From an uncultured Gellertiella sp. (lineage in GTDB: Bacteria > Pseudomonadota > Alphaproteobacteria > Rhizobiales > Rhizobiaceae), in the NCBI RefSeq assembly GCF_963457605.1, contig NZ_OY735139.1:3688001-3752000 (forward strand): a stretch of DNA of 64,000 nucleotides, written 5' to 3'. Of this stretch, positions 56,542 to 64,000 are shown piece by piece. A program made the translations under genes and the position numbers. The notes below the pieces were generated by a model. That model worked only from the letters and a program-made list of their open reading frames with translations, was not told where the DNA came from and did no database searches. How positions within the stretch are numbered: position 1 is the first letter of the stretch; the number at the start of each line of letters is the position of its first letter.

Positions 56542-57006
56542 TCAGGCGCTCCTTGTGTTCTTGCTGTTCAGCGATGCGACGTCGAGGGCGACGGGCTGCT
56601 GGGCTTCATGCGGATGGGTCGAGCCGGCATAGACGCGCAGGTTCTTCATCTGGCGACGGCCGAGCGGGCCGCGCGGAATCATGCGCTCGACAGCCTTTTC
56701 GAGAACGCGCTCCGGGAAGCGGCCTTCGATGATCTGGCGGGCGGTACGCTCCTTGATGCCACCGGGATAGCCGGTGTGCCAGTAGTAGACCTTGTCGGAA
56801 TACTTCTTGCCGGTAAGAGCCACCTTTTCCGCGTTGATCACGATGACATTGTCGCCATCATCAACGTGGGGGGTGTAGGTTGCCTTGTGCTTGCCGCGAA
56901 GGATCGTGGCGATTACGGTGGCGAGGCGTCCAACAACGAGGCCTTCGGCGTCGATGATGACCCACTTCTTCTCCACCTCTGCAGGCTTCTGAACGAAGGT
57001 AGACAT
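56542..57006 (-). CDS. rplM: 50S ribosomal protein L13
   Basis: A 154-residue large-subunit protein. Features are [51 protein letters not shown] and [23 protein letters not shown] 57006 ([15 protein letters not shown]) matches the family; the open frame upstream has no similarity. The promoter for the rplM-rpsI operon lies in the 209 bp before it, shared with no other plus-strand gene, since the thioesterase gene is also on the minus strand upstream. Confidence 0.98.
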   Translation of the reverse strand: MSTFVQKPAEVEKKWVIIDAEGLVVGRLATVIATILRGKHKATYTPHVDDGDNVIVINAEKVALTGKKYSDKVYYWHTGYPGGIKERTARQIIEGRFPERVLEKAVERMIPRGPLGRRQMKNLRVYAGSTHPHEAQQPVALDVASLNSKNTRSA

Positions 57007-57215
57007 GTGTCTTGAACTTTCTGGTTCGGACCCCGTTTGCGTCAGCCGGAAGGGCCGAAGACGGGGCGTTTCTTGTTGCTTGGCAGTGCTGAAGGCACCG
57101 GGGCCGCTTATAAGGGCAGGCGCAAAAACCGTCAAGTCGAGCGGTTTGGGCGATTGTAAAAATTGGCAAGCAAAATCAATGTCTTGATTGTGTGGTAAAA
57201 TATTACCTCACAAAT

Positions 57216-57641
57216 TCAGCGCGGCGGCAGGGAATAGGTCGCCACCGCATGGGCGACGGGCTCGTCGTCGTCCCCCTGGAAGATCGTTGCTTCCACCACC
57301 GCGAGGCGCTTGCCGAGTTTCAGGATTCGGGCCCGGCAGGCAAGCAGGGCGGGTTCGGGCTTGCGCAGGAAATTGATGTTGAGGCTGGTGGTGACGGCAA
57401 GCGCGACCGGGCCGATATGGGCGAGAACCGCCACATAGGCGGCGACATCGGCGAGCGTGAACAGCGTCGGCCCGGACACGGTGCCGCCGGGGCGAAGATG
57501 CCGGTCGGCGGGTGTCAGGCACATCCCGATTTCGCCGGGCTTAACCGACGTGACCGCAAAGATCCGGCCATCCATGTGGATCTGCGGGAAATCCCGGTCG
57601 AGAAAGGCTTCGATATCGGCAATGGTCATCACGGGCTGCAC
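57216..57641 (-). CDS. PaaI-family hotdog-fold thioesterase
   Basis: A 141-residue acyl-CoA thioesterase homologue. The hotdog-fold signature is RHLRPGGTVSGPTLFTLADV (the helix Asp being the usual catalytic residue), followed by LNINFLRKPEPALLACRARI and GKRLAVVEATIF. The likely reaction is hydrolysis of an aryl- or acyl-CoA. GTG 57641 (VQPVMTIADIEAF) with GGAG upstream is taken as start, and ATG 57629 is the alternative. The enoyl-CoA hydratase gene is divergent across 112 bp, consistent with shared acyl-CoA metabolism. Confidence 0.9.
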   Translation of the reverse strand: MQPVMTIADIEAFLDRDFPQIHMDGRIFAVTSVKPGEIGMCLTPADRHLRPGGTVSGPTLFTLADVAAYVAVLAHIGPVALAVTTSLNINFLRKPEPALLACRARILKLGKRLAVVEATIFQGDDDEPVAHAVATYSLPPR

Positions 57642-57753
57642 GGCTCACCTGCTCCTCATATTGCACCAGATGGCTCAGCACCTGCCACTGGCAGGCCATG
57701 CCCGTTCTGTGGCAAGAAGGAGAGGCACGCAAGCCCGCCGAAAGGAGAATGCC

Positions 57754-58581
57754 ATGGCCGAGGTCGTTTCGCTGCATGCCGACGAACAGAAGATGGAGAT
57801 GCCGCTTGCCTCCAGCCTTGCCGGTGGCGTGCTGCGGCTGACGCTGAACAATCCCCCCGCCAATGTCCTGTCGGTTGCGCTGCTGGAGCGGCTGCACGGG
57901 GCGCTGGACGCGGCGGCGGCGGATGCAGCTGTCCGGGTGGTGATCCTTGCCGCCAGTGGCAAGCTCTATTCCGCCGGCCACGACCTCAAGGAAATGACGG
58001 CGCGGCGCGGTGATGCGGATCGCGGGCGGGCGTTTTTCGAGCGCACCATGCGGCTTTGCGCCGAGCTGATGCTGAAGATCCAGAAATTGCCGAAGCCGGT
58101 GATTGCCGAAATCGACGGGCTGGCGACCGCTGCGGGATGCCAGCTGGTCGCGAGCTGCGATCTGGCGATCTGCACGGACACATCGACCTTCTGCACGCCG
58201 GGCGTCAATATCGGCCTGTTCTGCTCGACGCCGATGGTGGCGATCACCCGGGCGGCGCATCGCAAGCAGGCGATGGAAATGCTGATCACCGGCGAGACCA
58301 TCGATGCCTCCACCGCCAAGGATTTCGGCATCGTCAACCGCATCGTGCCAAAGCAGTATCTGGGCCAGGTGGTCAACAAATATGCCAGCGTCATTGCCGC
58401 CAAGTCGCCGCTGACCCTGAAGATCGGCAAGGAGGCCTTCTATGCCCAGGCCGAACTGCCGGTGGCGGAAGCCTATGAATACACGATCAGTGTCATGGTC
58501 GAAAACATGCTCGCCCATGACGCGGAGGAGGGGATCGGTGCCTTTCTCGGCAAGCGCCATCCGGAGTGGAAGGGCCAATAG
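57754..58581 (+). CDS. Enoyl-CoA hydratase/isomerase family protein
   Basis: A 275-residue crotonase-fold enzyme. The oxyanion-hole segments are KLYSAGHDLKEM and EIDGLATAAGCQLVASCDLA. The typical hydratase glutamates are not in their usual context: the second segment reads TFCTPGVNIGLFCSTPMVAI, resembling the mammalian ECHDC3-like branch of the family, whose members often lack classical hydratase activity. ATG 57754 (MAEVVSLHADEQK) follows AAAGGAG. It is convergent with an EamA transporter gene 14 bp away. The specific substrate is undetermined. Confidence 0.92.
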   Translation: MAEVVSLHADEQKMEMPLASSLAGGVLRLTLNNPPANVLSVALLERLHGALDAAAADAAVRVVILAASGKLYSAGHDLKEMTARRGDADRGRAFFERTMRLCAELMLKIQKLPKPVIAEIDGLATAAGCQLVASCDLAICTDTSTFCTPGVNIGLFCSTPMVAITRAAHRKQAMEMLITGETIDASTAKDFGIVNRIVPKQYLGQVVNKYASVIAAKSPLTLKIGKEAFYAQAELPVAEAYEYTISVMVENMLAHDAEEGIGAFLGKRHPEWKGQ

Positions 58582-58595
58582 GCGTTGCAGCCGCG

Positions 58596-59432
58596 TCAGC
58601 TGAGTTTCAGGACCAGCCCGCCAAGGGCGATGATCGCGCCGGCGATATAGCGCCAGGCGCGGGCCTTCTCTTTCAGGATCAGCACCGAAATCACCAGGGC
58701 GAACAGGATCGAGGTTTCGCGCAGCGCCGCGACGGTGGCGACGGGTGCCCTGGTCATTGCCCAGAGCGCCAGGCCATAGGAGGCAATCGAGCCCGCGCCG
58801 CCAAGCCACCCGCGCCACCATTCCCGCCGGACATAGGACGTGACCGCCTCTGCCCCCCGGCTCCAGAAGGCCCAGCCGAACAGCAGTACCGGCGGCAGCA
58901 GCGACATCCACAGCGTATAGGAAATCGCATTTCCCGCCGTGCGCGCGCCGACACCGTCGACAAAGGTGTAGGTGGCGATGACGACTGCGTTGAGGAGCGC
59001 CAGCAGGATCGGCTTCGCGCCGCCACGCCGGGCGTCGAGCGCCAGTGTGAGAATGCCGCTGCAGATGGTGGCGACCCCGAGCATCGCCCCGGGCGTGAGC
59101 TTCTCGCCGATGACGACATTGCTCAACACCGCCACCAGCAGCGGCGCCACGCCGCGCATCAGGGGATAGACCAGTCCGATGTCGCCCACCCGATAGGCGG
59201 CAGCAACCAGCTGGAAATAGAGAAATTGCAGCACGGCGGAGGCCGCAACATAGGGCCAGGCGGCAGGAGCGGGCAGCGGCAGCAGAAGAAGGAAGGGCAG
59301 GGCCGTCAGCGCCCCGCCCGCCGAAACCATCGCAGCCCCCAGTTGCTTGTCGCTTCCGGCCTTGACGAAGGCGTTCCAGCTGGCGTGAAGCAGGGCTCCA
59401 AACAACACGAGGGCAATGACGTCAGCAGGCAT
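58596..59432 (-). CDS. EamA/DMT-family transporter
   Basis: A 278-residue ten-helix transporter with two EamA repeats (LLHASWNAFVKAGSDKQLG at the start, first repeat ending VVIGEKLTPGAMLG, second ending VISVLILKEKARAWRYIAG). Substrate unknown. ATG 59432 (MPADVIALVLFGALLH) follows TGAGGAA; the frame opens 16 codons earlier without membrane character. It is convergent with the enoyl-CoA hydratase gene. Upstream is a 415-bp gap, part of which is unusually AT-rich. Confidence 0.9.
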   Translation of the reverse strand: MPADVIALVLFGALLHASWNAFVKAGSDKQLGAAMVSAGGALTALPFLLLLPLPAPAAWPYVAASAVLQFLYFQLVAAAYRVGDIGLVYPLMRGVAPLLVAVLSNVVIGEKLTPGAMLGVATICSGILTLALDARRGGAKPILLALLNAVVIATYTFVDGVGARTAGNAISYTLWMSLLPPVLLFGWAFWSRGAEAVTSYVRREWWRGWLGGAGSIASYGLALWAMTRAPVATVAALRETSILFALVISVLILKEKARAWRYIAGAIIALGGLVLKLS

Positions 59433-59847
59433 TTCCTCAAACCTCACGCGGGCATCGCAACTCACGGTCGAAGGAATCATCGCCGCGCCTGCATCGAACC
59501 CACAGATACAACTTCGCGATTGTTGGAGCGAGCCCGATTGTCGGGTAGATATTTAAGGGATATTGAACGCAATAAATGCCTAAAAAAATCGTATATTAGG
59601 AAAATATTTTCAGCCTGCATTGAAATATAACATTTATTGTGAGTCTCCTGTTGCGAGGCTAAATGGAAAATATAGTTGAAAATAATTATTGATAATCACA
59701 AAGTTGCTTCAGCATTACACAAACAAGACGAAAATGTTCTCATTTCTACCGGATGCATATTAACACTCGCGCATATTGACGATACAAAATCAGATTATTC
59801 GGTGAACAACATCGGATCATATCCAGAACGATTTTTAGGAGGCCGCC
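59433..59847. other. AT-rich intergenic stretch
   Basis: A 415-bp gap. From about 59550 the sequence is AT-rich, unlike both neighbours. A 60-codon open frame at 59676-59858 runs into the start of the next gene, has no Shine-Dalgarno and looks fortuitous. No repeat or RNA gene was recognised. Confidence 0.6.
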
Positions 59848-60285
59848 ATGTCACTTGATCGCCGCATATCCGTCATCACGCTTGGCGTTGCCGATCCGGA
59901 AGCCAGCACGGCGTTTTATGCCCGCCTCGGCTGGACAAAATCCCCGGCATCGGTGGAAGGCGTTACCTTCATTCAGATGAAGGGGACAGCGCTGGTGCTG
60001 TTGCCACGGGATGTGGTCGCGGCCTATGCGGGTGTCGAGGATGATGGCTCCCGGCCATCACGGGTGATGCTGTCGCATTTTGTGTCGAGCACTGTCGGTG
60101 TCGATGCCGTGATGAAATTTGCGGTGTCCTGCGGCGCAACGCTGGTAAAGGCCCCGGCGCTTGCCTATTGGGGCGGTTATGCCGGCTATCTCGCCGATCC
60201 CGATGGCCATCTCTGGGAAATCGCCCATACCCCGAATTTCCAGATGAACGGGCAAGGACATATCCAGCTGCCCGCCGATGACTGA
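59848..60285 (+). CDS. VOC-family (glyoxalase/bleomycin resistance fold) protein
   Basis: A 145-residue vicinal-oxygen-chelate protein: ISVITLGVADPEASTAFYAR with LGW at the N-terminus and the C-terminal GYAGYLADPDGHLWEIAHTP, whose final Glu is a usual metal ligand. Function may be a small dioxygenase, lyase or binding protein. ATG 59848 has a very strong TTAGGAGG upstream. It is a single-gene unit next to an AT-rich gap. Confidence 0.9.
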   Translation: MSLDRRISVITLGVADPEASTAFYARLGWTKSPASVEGVTFIQMKGTALVLLPRDVVAAYAGVEDDGSRPSRVMLSHFVSSTVGVDAVMKFAVSCGATLVKAPALAYWGGYAGYLADPDGHLWEIAHTPNFQMNGQGHIQLPADD

Positions 60286-60361
60286 TACCAGGGATCATGG
60301 GTATGACAGCAGGGATCAGGCCATATCCCGGCGGGACACGGCCTGATCTTCACATCAGTTG

Positions 60362-60700
60362 TCAGTCGCGAAATCGCGGAAACAGCACCTGATTGTCATT
60401 GTCGCGCTGCTGGCAGACCTGCACCCGGCAGGTCGGGTCATCGAGGGTCGGCACATTGGCAGAGGCCGCATATTCCCCGGAGGGGCAATAATGGCTGTTG
60501 CTGACATAGCGATTGTAGAGCGGCAGGTTGCGCACCCGGGTGGACTGGTAGCGCAGGGTCACGGCCCCTTGCTGGTCGATCACGCCCTGTACGGCGCTGC
60601 AGGACATTTTCGTGGGGTTGTAGCGGGGTTCTGCAACGGCACCCGAGGCGCAGCCCAGCGCCAGCACAGCAGCCAGTATGTTTTTGCCAGTGGTCTTCAT
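60362..60700 (-). CDS. Exported cysteine-containing protein of unknown function
   Basis: A 112-residue protein with a type I signal peptide (MKTTGKNILAAVLALGC, cleavage probably after AVA at about residue 23). The mature domain contains four cysteines (SCSAV, HYCPSGE, TCRVQVCQQ), suggesting two disulfides in the periplasm, and reads like a small secreted rhizobial family without a named function. ATG 60700 is the only start leaving a proper signal peptide. It is convergent with the VOC gene across 76 bp. Confidence 0.8.
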   Translation of the reverse strand: MKTTGKNILAAVLALGCASGAVAEPRYNPTKMSCSAVQGVIDQQGAVTLRYQSTRVRNLPLYNRYVSNSHYCPSGEYAASANVPTLDDPTCRVQVCQQRDNDNQVLFPRFRD

Positions 60701-60872
60701 CCGATCATTCCTGTTTTTCGTGTTTTGGGAGGCTTGTCCCTGTGGACCAGATCGGAGTGCGCTGGCGGTCGATCCCGAACATGGCCATTGGCATTTCATG
60801 TGCTAGTTTGTGGCATGACTGTGAATTTGGAAGGGCAAATCACGCCATCGTGTTTGAACCGGAGCAATCGGC

Positions 60873-61301
60873 ATGAACCATGACAGCTACGACAGTGACT
60901 ATCTGAAGGATATCCTCACCACCACCCGGGTGATCGCGCTGGTCGGCGCGTCGCCCAATCCGGACCGTCCCAGCAACGGGGTGATGAAATTCCTGCTGTC
61001 GCGCGGCTATCGGGTGATCCCGGTCAATCCCGGCCAGGCGGGAAAGACCATTCATGGCCAGCCGGTCTTTGCCCGCCTGGCCGATATCCCTCAATCCGTC
61101 GACATGATCGATGTCTTCCGGGCAAGCGATGCACTGCCCGAGGTGGCGGCGGAAGCACTGGCCCTCGCGGTCCGCCCGAAGGTGATCTGGGCCCAGCTCG
61201 GGGTTCGCCACGATGCGGCGGCGCGCGAGGCCGAGGCGCAAGGGTTGAAAGTGGTGATGAACCGGTGCCCGGCGATTGAGATTCCCAGGCTCGGTCTCTG
61301 A
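60873..61301 (+). CDS. CoA-binding-domain protein (YccU-like)
   Basis: A 142-residue stand-alone CoA-binding Rossmann domain: RVIALVGASPNPDRPSNGVM (nucleotide loop), GYRVIPVNPGQAGKTIHG, DMIDVFRASDALPEV and the C-terminal MNRCPAIEIPRL typical of the YccU family. Function is unknown; members bind CoA or acyl-CoA. The gene lies just upstream of metY, a position commonly held in rhizobia, with the small cysteine protein gene on the opposite strand between them. Confidence 0.92.
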   Translation: MNHDSYDSDYLKDILTTTRVIALVGASPNPDRPSNGVMKFLLSRGYRVIPVNPGQAGKTIHGQPVFARLADIPQSVDMIDVFRASDALPEVAAEALALAVRPKVIWAQLGVRHDAAAREAEAQGLKVVMNRCPAIEIPRLGL

Positions 61302-61344
61302 CTGGGACTGGCCGGTCGGTCTCTGACTGGCCGGGGACCTTCTG

Positions 61345-61626
61345 TCAGTCCCGGGCCAGTTCCGGGCGGCCCTGCAACAGGCTGAGGGTCGCGGCATTTC
61401 CGCAGTAATCGGCAAATTGCTCCGCCGCCCGGTGGATCGCCAGATCCTGCCTGCAGGTGTCCTTCGACCCGCAATTGGCGCAGATGCTTTCCATGCCGGT
61501 ATAAATGGCGGGATGATCGCTTTTCAGAAGCGCTGGCGCAATGCCGAGTTGCATCAGCATCCCGGGCATTTCCCGGGCGGCAAGCGGATCGGGTCTCGGG
61601 GTCTTCGGCGCGGCGGGCGTCAGCAT
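61345..61626 (-). CDS. DUF6455-like small cysteine-motif protein
   Basis: A 93-residue protein with CANCGSKDTCRQDLAIH (CxxC-x5-C) and a further Cys in ADYCGNAATL, a pattern resembling DUF6455, a family frequent in alphaproteobacteria and possibly metal- or iron-sulfur-binding. ATG 61626 (MLTPAAPKTPRPD) is chosen because GGAGG lies 8 nt upstream; ATG 61632 is too close to it. A TTGAT-N4-ATCAA site is centred about 63 nt upstream of the start, well placed for activation by an FNR/FixK-type regulator. Confidence 0.75.
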   Translation of the reverse strand: MLTPAAPKTPRPDPLAAREMPGMLMQLGIAPALLKSDHPAIYTGMESICANCGSKDTCRQDLAIHRAAEQFADYCGNAATLSLLQGRPELARD

Positions 61627-61682
61627 CGGCATCTCCTCCTCTTGGGATGCCGCCAGCATGGGCGCGGTTGCAGCCGAAAACC

Positions 61683-61696
61683 TTGATCAGGATCAA
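61683..61696 (-). promoter_or_regulatory. FNR/FixK-type binding site
   Basis: TTGATCAGGATCAA, an exact match to the TTGAT-N4-ATCAA consensus. It lies in the divergent gap between the small cysteine protein gene and metY, centred about 63 nt before the start of the former. Confidence 0.65.
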
Positions 61697-61735
61697 ACCC
61701 TGGCCGTTCACCAGAAAATTGCCGGAACAGCCGTC

Positions 61736-61754
61736 AATCGCAAAGTTTGCGATT
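61736..61754 (+). promoter_or_regulatory. 19-bp palindrome upstream of metY
   Basis: AATCGCAAA-G-TTTGCGATT, 9-bp perfect arms, centred about 69 nt before the metY start. Candidate operator for an unidentified regulator. Confidence 0.45.
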
Positions 61755-61813
61755 TCCACGGCGCGACATTTGTCTATGATCCCCGCCGGACAGAAACACC
61801 TGGAGGATCTCCC

Positions 61814-63097
61814 ATGGCCACCACCAATCCTGGTTTCCATACGCTTGCCGTGCATGCCGGTGCGCAACCCGACCCGGCGACCGGCGCCCGCGCCACGCCG
61901 ATCTATCAGACGACGGCTTTCGTCTTCAACGATGCCGACCATGCCGCCGCCCTGTTTGGCCTGCAGCAGTTCGGCAATATCTATACCCGCATCATGAACC
62001 CGACCCAGGCGGTGCTCGAAGAGCGGGTGGCAGCGCTTGAAGGCGGCACCGCAGCGCTTGCCGTTGCCTCCGGCCACGCCGCACAGCTGCTGGTCTTCCA
62101 CACGATCATGCAGCCCGGCGACAATTTCGTTGCCGCCAACCGGCTCTACGGCGGCTCGATCAACCAGTTCGGCAATGCCTTCAAGTCCTTCGACTGGCAG
62201 GTCCGCTGGGCAAGCCCCTCCGATCCCTCGTCCTTCGAAGCACAGATCGACAGCCGCACCCGCGCCATCTTCATCGAGAGCCTTGCCAATCCCGGCGGCA
62301 CCTTTGTCGACATCGCTGCAATCGCCGCCGTTGCCCACAAGCATGGCCTGCCGCTGATCGTCGACAATACCATGGCGACCCCCTACCTGATCCGTCCGCT
62401 GGAACACGGGGCCGACATTGTCGTGCATTCGCTGACCAAGTTCATGGGCGGGCATGGCAATTCCATGGGCGGCGTCATCGTCGATGGCGGCACCTTCGAC
62501 TGGTCGAAATCGGGCAATTACCCGATGCTGTCCTCGCCGCGTCCGGAATATGCCGGCATGGTGCTGCATGCGACCTTCGGCAATTTCGCCTTCGCGATTG
62601 CCTGCCGCGTGCTGGGCCTGCGCGATTTCGGTCCCGCCATCTCGCCCTTCAACGCCTTCCTGCTGCTGACCGGCATCGAAACCCTGCCGCTGCGCATGCA
62701 GCGCCATTGCGACAATGCGCTGGCGGTGGCGAAATGGCTGAAGACCCAGGACAAGATCGCCTGGGTCAATTATGCCGGTCTCGACAGCGATCCCAACCAT
62801 GCGCTGCAGCAGCGCTATGCACCGAAGGGGGCCGGCGCGGTCTTCACCTTCGGGGTGAAGGGCGGTTACGAGGCGGGCAAGGCACTGGTCGAGAATCTCA
62901 AGCTGTTCTCGCATCTCGCCAATATCGGCGACACCAAGTCGCTGGTCATCCATCCCGCCTCCACCACCCATCGCCAGCTTTCCGAAGCGCAGCAGGTGGC
63001 CGCAGGAGCCGGTCCTGATGTGGTGCGCCTCTCCGTCGGCATCGAGGATGTCGCCGACATCATCGCCGATCTCGACCAGTCGCTGGCGCAGATCTAA
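61814..63097 (+). CDS. metY: O-acetylhomoserine aminocarboxypropyltransferase
   Basis: A PLP enzyme of 427 residues that makes homocysteine (or methionine) from O-acetylhomoserine and sulfide. The Cys/Met-metabolism family fold is clear: [13 protein letters not shown] near the N-terminus, [25 protein letters not shown] and [17 protein letters not shown] containing the Schiff-base lysine. The length of about 430 residues distinguishes MetY from the shorter MetB/MetC/MetZ enzymes. ATG 61814 follows TGGAGGA. No SAM-II riboswitch was recognised in the leader. Confidence 0.95.
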   Translation: MATTNPGFHTLAVHAGAQPDPATGARATPIYQTTAFVFNDADHAAALFGLQQFGNIYTRIMNPTQAVLEERVAALEGGTAALAVASGHAAQLLVFHTIMQPGDNFVAANRLYGGSINQFGNAFKSFDWQVRWASPSDPSSFEAQIDSRTRAIFIESLANPGGTFVDIAAIAAVAHKHGLPLIVDNTMATPYLIRPLEHGADIVVHSLTKFMGGHGNSMGGVIVDGGTFDWSKSGNYPMLSSPRPEYAGMVLHATFGNFAFAIACRVLGLRDFGPAISPFNAFLLLTGIETLPLRMQRHCDNALAVAKWLKTQDKIAWVNYAGLDSDPNHALQQRYAPKGAGAVFTFGVKGGYEAGKALVENLKLFSHLANIGDTKSLVIHPASTTHRQLSEAQQVAAGAGPDVVRLSVGIEDVADIIADLDQSLAQI

Positions 63098-63209
63098 CCC
63101 CCGACGCACGGAATTCGGTGCGCTGAGCGGACATGAATGGGGTGCCGGTCCTGATTGCGGGCCGGCACCTTGTCCTGTCCGGTCTTTCTTTCTTTCTGCA
63201 GGAACTGAC

Positions 63210-63554
63210 ATGTCGCATTTTCTTCGTTTTGACCACCGCGGCATCGCGCCCGAAACGGGTGCCCCCGCCGCCGACCGGCTGATCTCGGGCAATCCGGAAT
63301 TTTCCACCTGGAACCTCGAGGAGGCCGAAGGCGGCCTCTATGCCGGGCTCTGGCAGTCAACGCCGGGCAAATGGCGGATCAGCTATGACGAGTGGGAGTA
63401 TTTCCACATTCTCTCCGGCCACTCCGTCGTCACCGAAGACGGTGGCGAGGCCCTGACACTGAAGGCCGGTGACCGGCTGGTGCTCAGGCCCGGTTTCAAG
63501 GGCACCTGGGAAGTGGTTGAAACCACCCTGAAGGACTATGTCATCCGTCTCTGA
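63210..63554 (+). CDS. Cupin_3 (DUF861) domain protein
   Basis: A 114-residue cupin resembling ureidoglycolate-lyase-like DUF861 proteins: GNPEFSTWNLEEAEGGLYAG, WRISYDEWEYFHILSGHSVV and GDRLVLRPGFKGTWEVVETT. Members are often encoded beside enzymes or transcription factors and bind a small metabolite. ATG 63210 (MSHFLRFDHRG) follows GCAGGA. It lies 112 bp after metY in the same direction and a terminator follows at 63573. Confidence 0.9.
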   Translation: MSHFLRFDHRGIAPETGAPAADRLISGNPEFSTWNLEEAEGGLYAGLWQSTPGKWRISYDEWEYFHILSGHSVVTEDGGEALTLKAGDRLVLRPGFKGTWEVVETTLKDYVIRL

Positions 63555-63572
63555 GCGGTTGATAGCGTCCAC

Positions 63573-63597
63573 ACGGCCCCCGTCATCGGGGCCGTTT
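63573..63597 (+). terminator. Rho-independent terminator after the cupin gene
   Basis: Stem ACGGCCCC, 7-nt loop, GGGGCCGT, then TTT; 18 nt after the stop of the DUF861 gene. Confidence 0.75.
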
Positions 63598-64000
63598 CAC
63601 CGGCGTGGAGGGCGTGTCTCCCCGTCAGTGCGAAAAAAATAATGTCGTGGCCGGCAAAATTGCTCAGCGGAGAAGGCGCAATTCGTCGCCTGAGTGCCGT
63701 CCGCAACGACTGCTTTGCGAAATCCGGATGGCGGGAAAACGACAATTGCGGCGCAGGAACGCAAGGCATTTTTCATCCCGACTAAGATCCGCGAATGATT
63801 GAGGAATTGCTTTTGCAACCAGCATCTGGTGCGTCGTTGATCCATTAAGATCCGGTTGATGAAAACCGGTTTGTTTTCATCAACTTTGTTTGTGACTGCT
63901 AACCGGAACGCAACATTTCCTGGATCGCCTTCGATAATACTATTGATATCAATATGTTATAACCTTTTTAAACTTTGCTGATCATCATCCGGAGGAACAA
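63598..64000. other. Intergenic region at the window end
   Basis: No credible gene in the last 400 bp. An inverted repeat GTTGATGAAAAC, 6-nt loop, GTTTTCATCAAC lies at 63855-63884. The final bases (cggaggaacaa) look like a Shine-Dalgarno, so a plus-strand gene probably starts just beyond the window. Confidence 0.55.

Noticed and set aside
59676-59858. A 60-codon plus-strand frame in the AT-rich gap.
   Set aside because: No ribosome-binding site, no recognisable features, and it overlaps the start of the VOC gene, which has a very strong one.
61697-61813. Possible SAM-II riboswitch before metY.
   Set aside because: The conserved pseudoknot sequence could not be found; the leader holds only the FNR-type box and a palindrome.

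Overview
The window is a piece of a high-GC alphaproteobacterial chromosome, very probably from the Rhizobiaceae (Rhizobium/Agrobacterium/Sinorhizobium group). The evidence is a tyrosine-less LdtR/L,D-transpeptidase pair beside glyA-nrdR-rib-nusB, a proton-pumping pyrophosphatase (hppA) beside a BamE-like lipoprotein, plsX-fabH-ihfA-merR, an Mg-type HemB, a ubiquinol-cytochrome c chaperone, and dispersed palindromic repeats typical of rhizobia. Most of it is core genome; accessory DNA is confined to a few small patches.

Layout. 1-7 kb: MFS transporter (cut by the window edge), aspS, an unrecognised exported protein, parC. 7-7.6 kb: a Doc-like toxin and AbrB-like antitoxin with a palindromic operator. 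7.6-11 kb: hemB, RDD protein, bpt and an EamA transporter, all on the minus strand. 11-24 kb: a plus-strand run of housekeeping genes (ldtR, ldtP, glyA, nrdR, ribD, ribE, ribH, nusB, MFS, hppA), interrupted by a minus-strand acetyltransferase and cupin, and closed by the BamE-like lipoprotein. 24-29 kb: cytochrome bc1 chaperone, DUF177, plsX, fabH, ihfA, merR, GNAT. 29-31 kb: an arsenic operon (arsR-arsC-acr3) whose acr3 is broken by a 101-bp palindromic insertion. 31.5 kb: tRNA-Pro(GGG). 31.7-40 kb: a Wzx/Wzy-type polysaccharide cluster (ligase/polymerase, priming transferase, glycosyltransferase, Wza, Wzc-like protein with a degenerate P-loop, CelD-like acyltransferase) matching in content the unipolar polysaccharide (upp/uxs) loci of rhizobia. 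40-45 kb: ctaA and molybdenum cofactor genes (moaA, mobA, mobB). 45-50 kb: MarR regulator with divergent hydrolase, a diguanylate cyclase, class I fumarase. 50-57 kb: dioxygenase, argC, speB, monooxygenase-like protein, a small AT-rich insertion carrying an ISAs1-family element flanked by a duplication of the rpsI 3' end, then rpsI-rplM. 57-64 kb: thioesterase, enoyl-CoA hydratase, EamA transporter, VOC protein, CoA-binding protein, small cysteine protein, metY, cupin.

The most unusual features are non-coding. (1) A modular palindromic element bounded by CTAG occurs in two copies in opposite orientation; one ends exactly at the aspS stop codon and the other disrupts acr3 with a clean CTAG duplication. 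(2) A 275-bp nested palindrome lies at 50.0-50.3 kb. (3) The last codons and terminator of rpsI are duplicated around an AT-rich insert. I found no CRISPR array, prophage, or recognisable antiphage system apart from the toxin-antitoxin pair.
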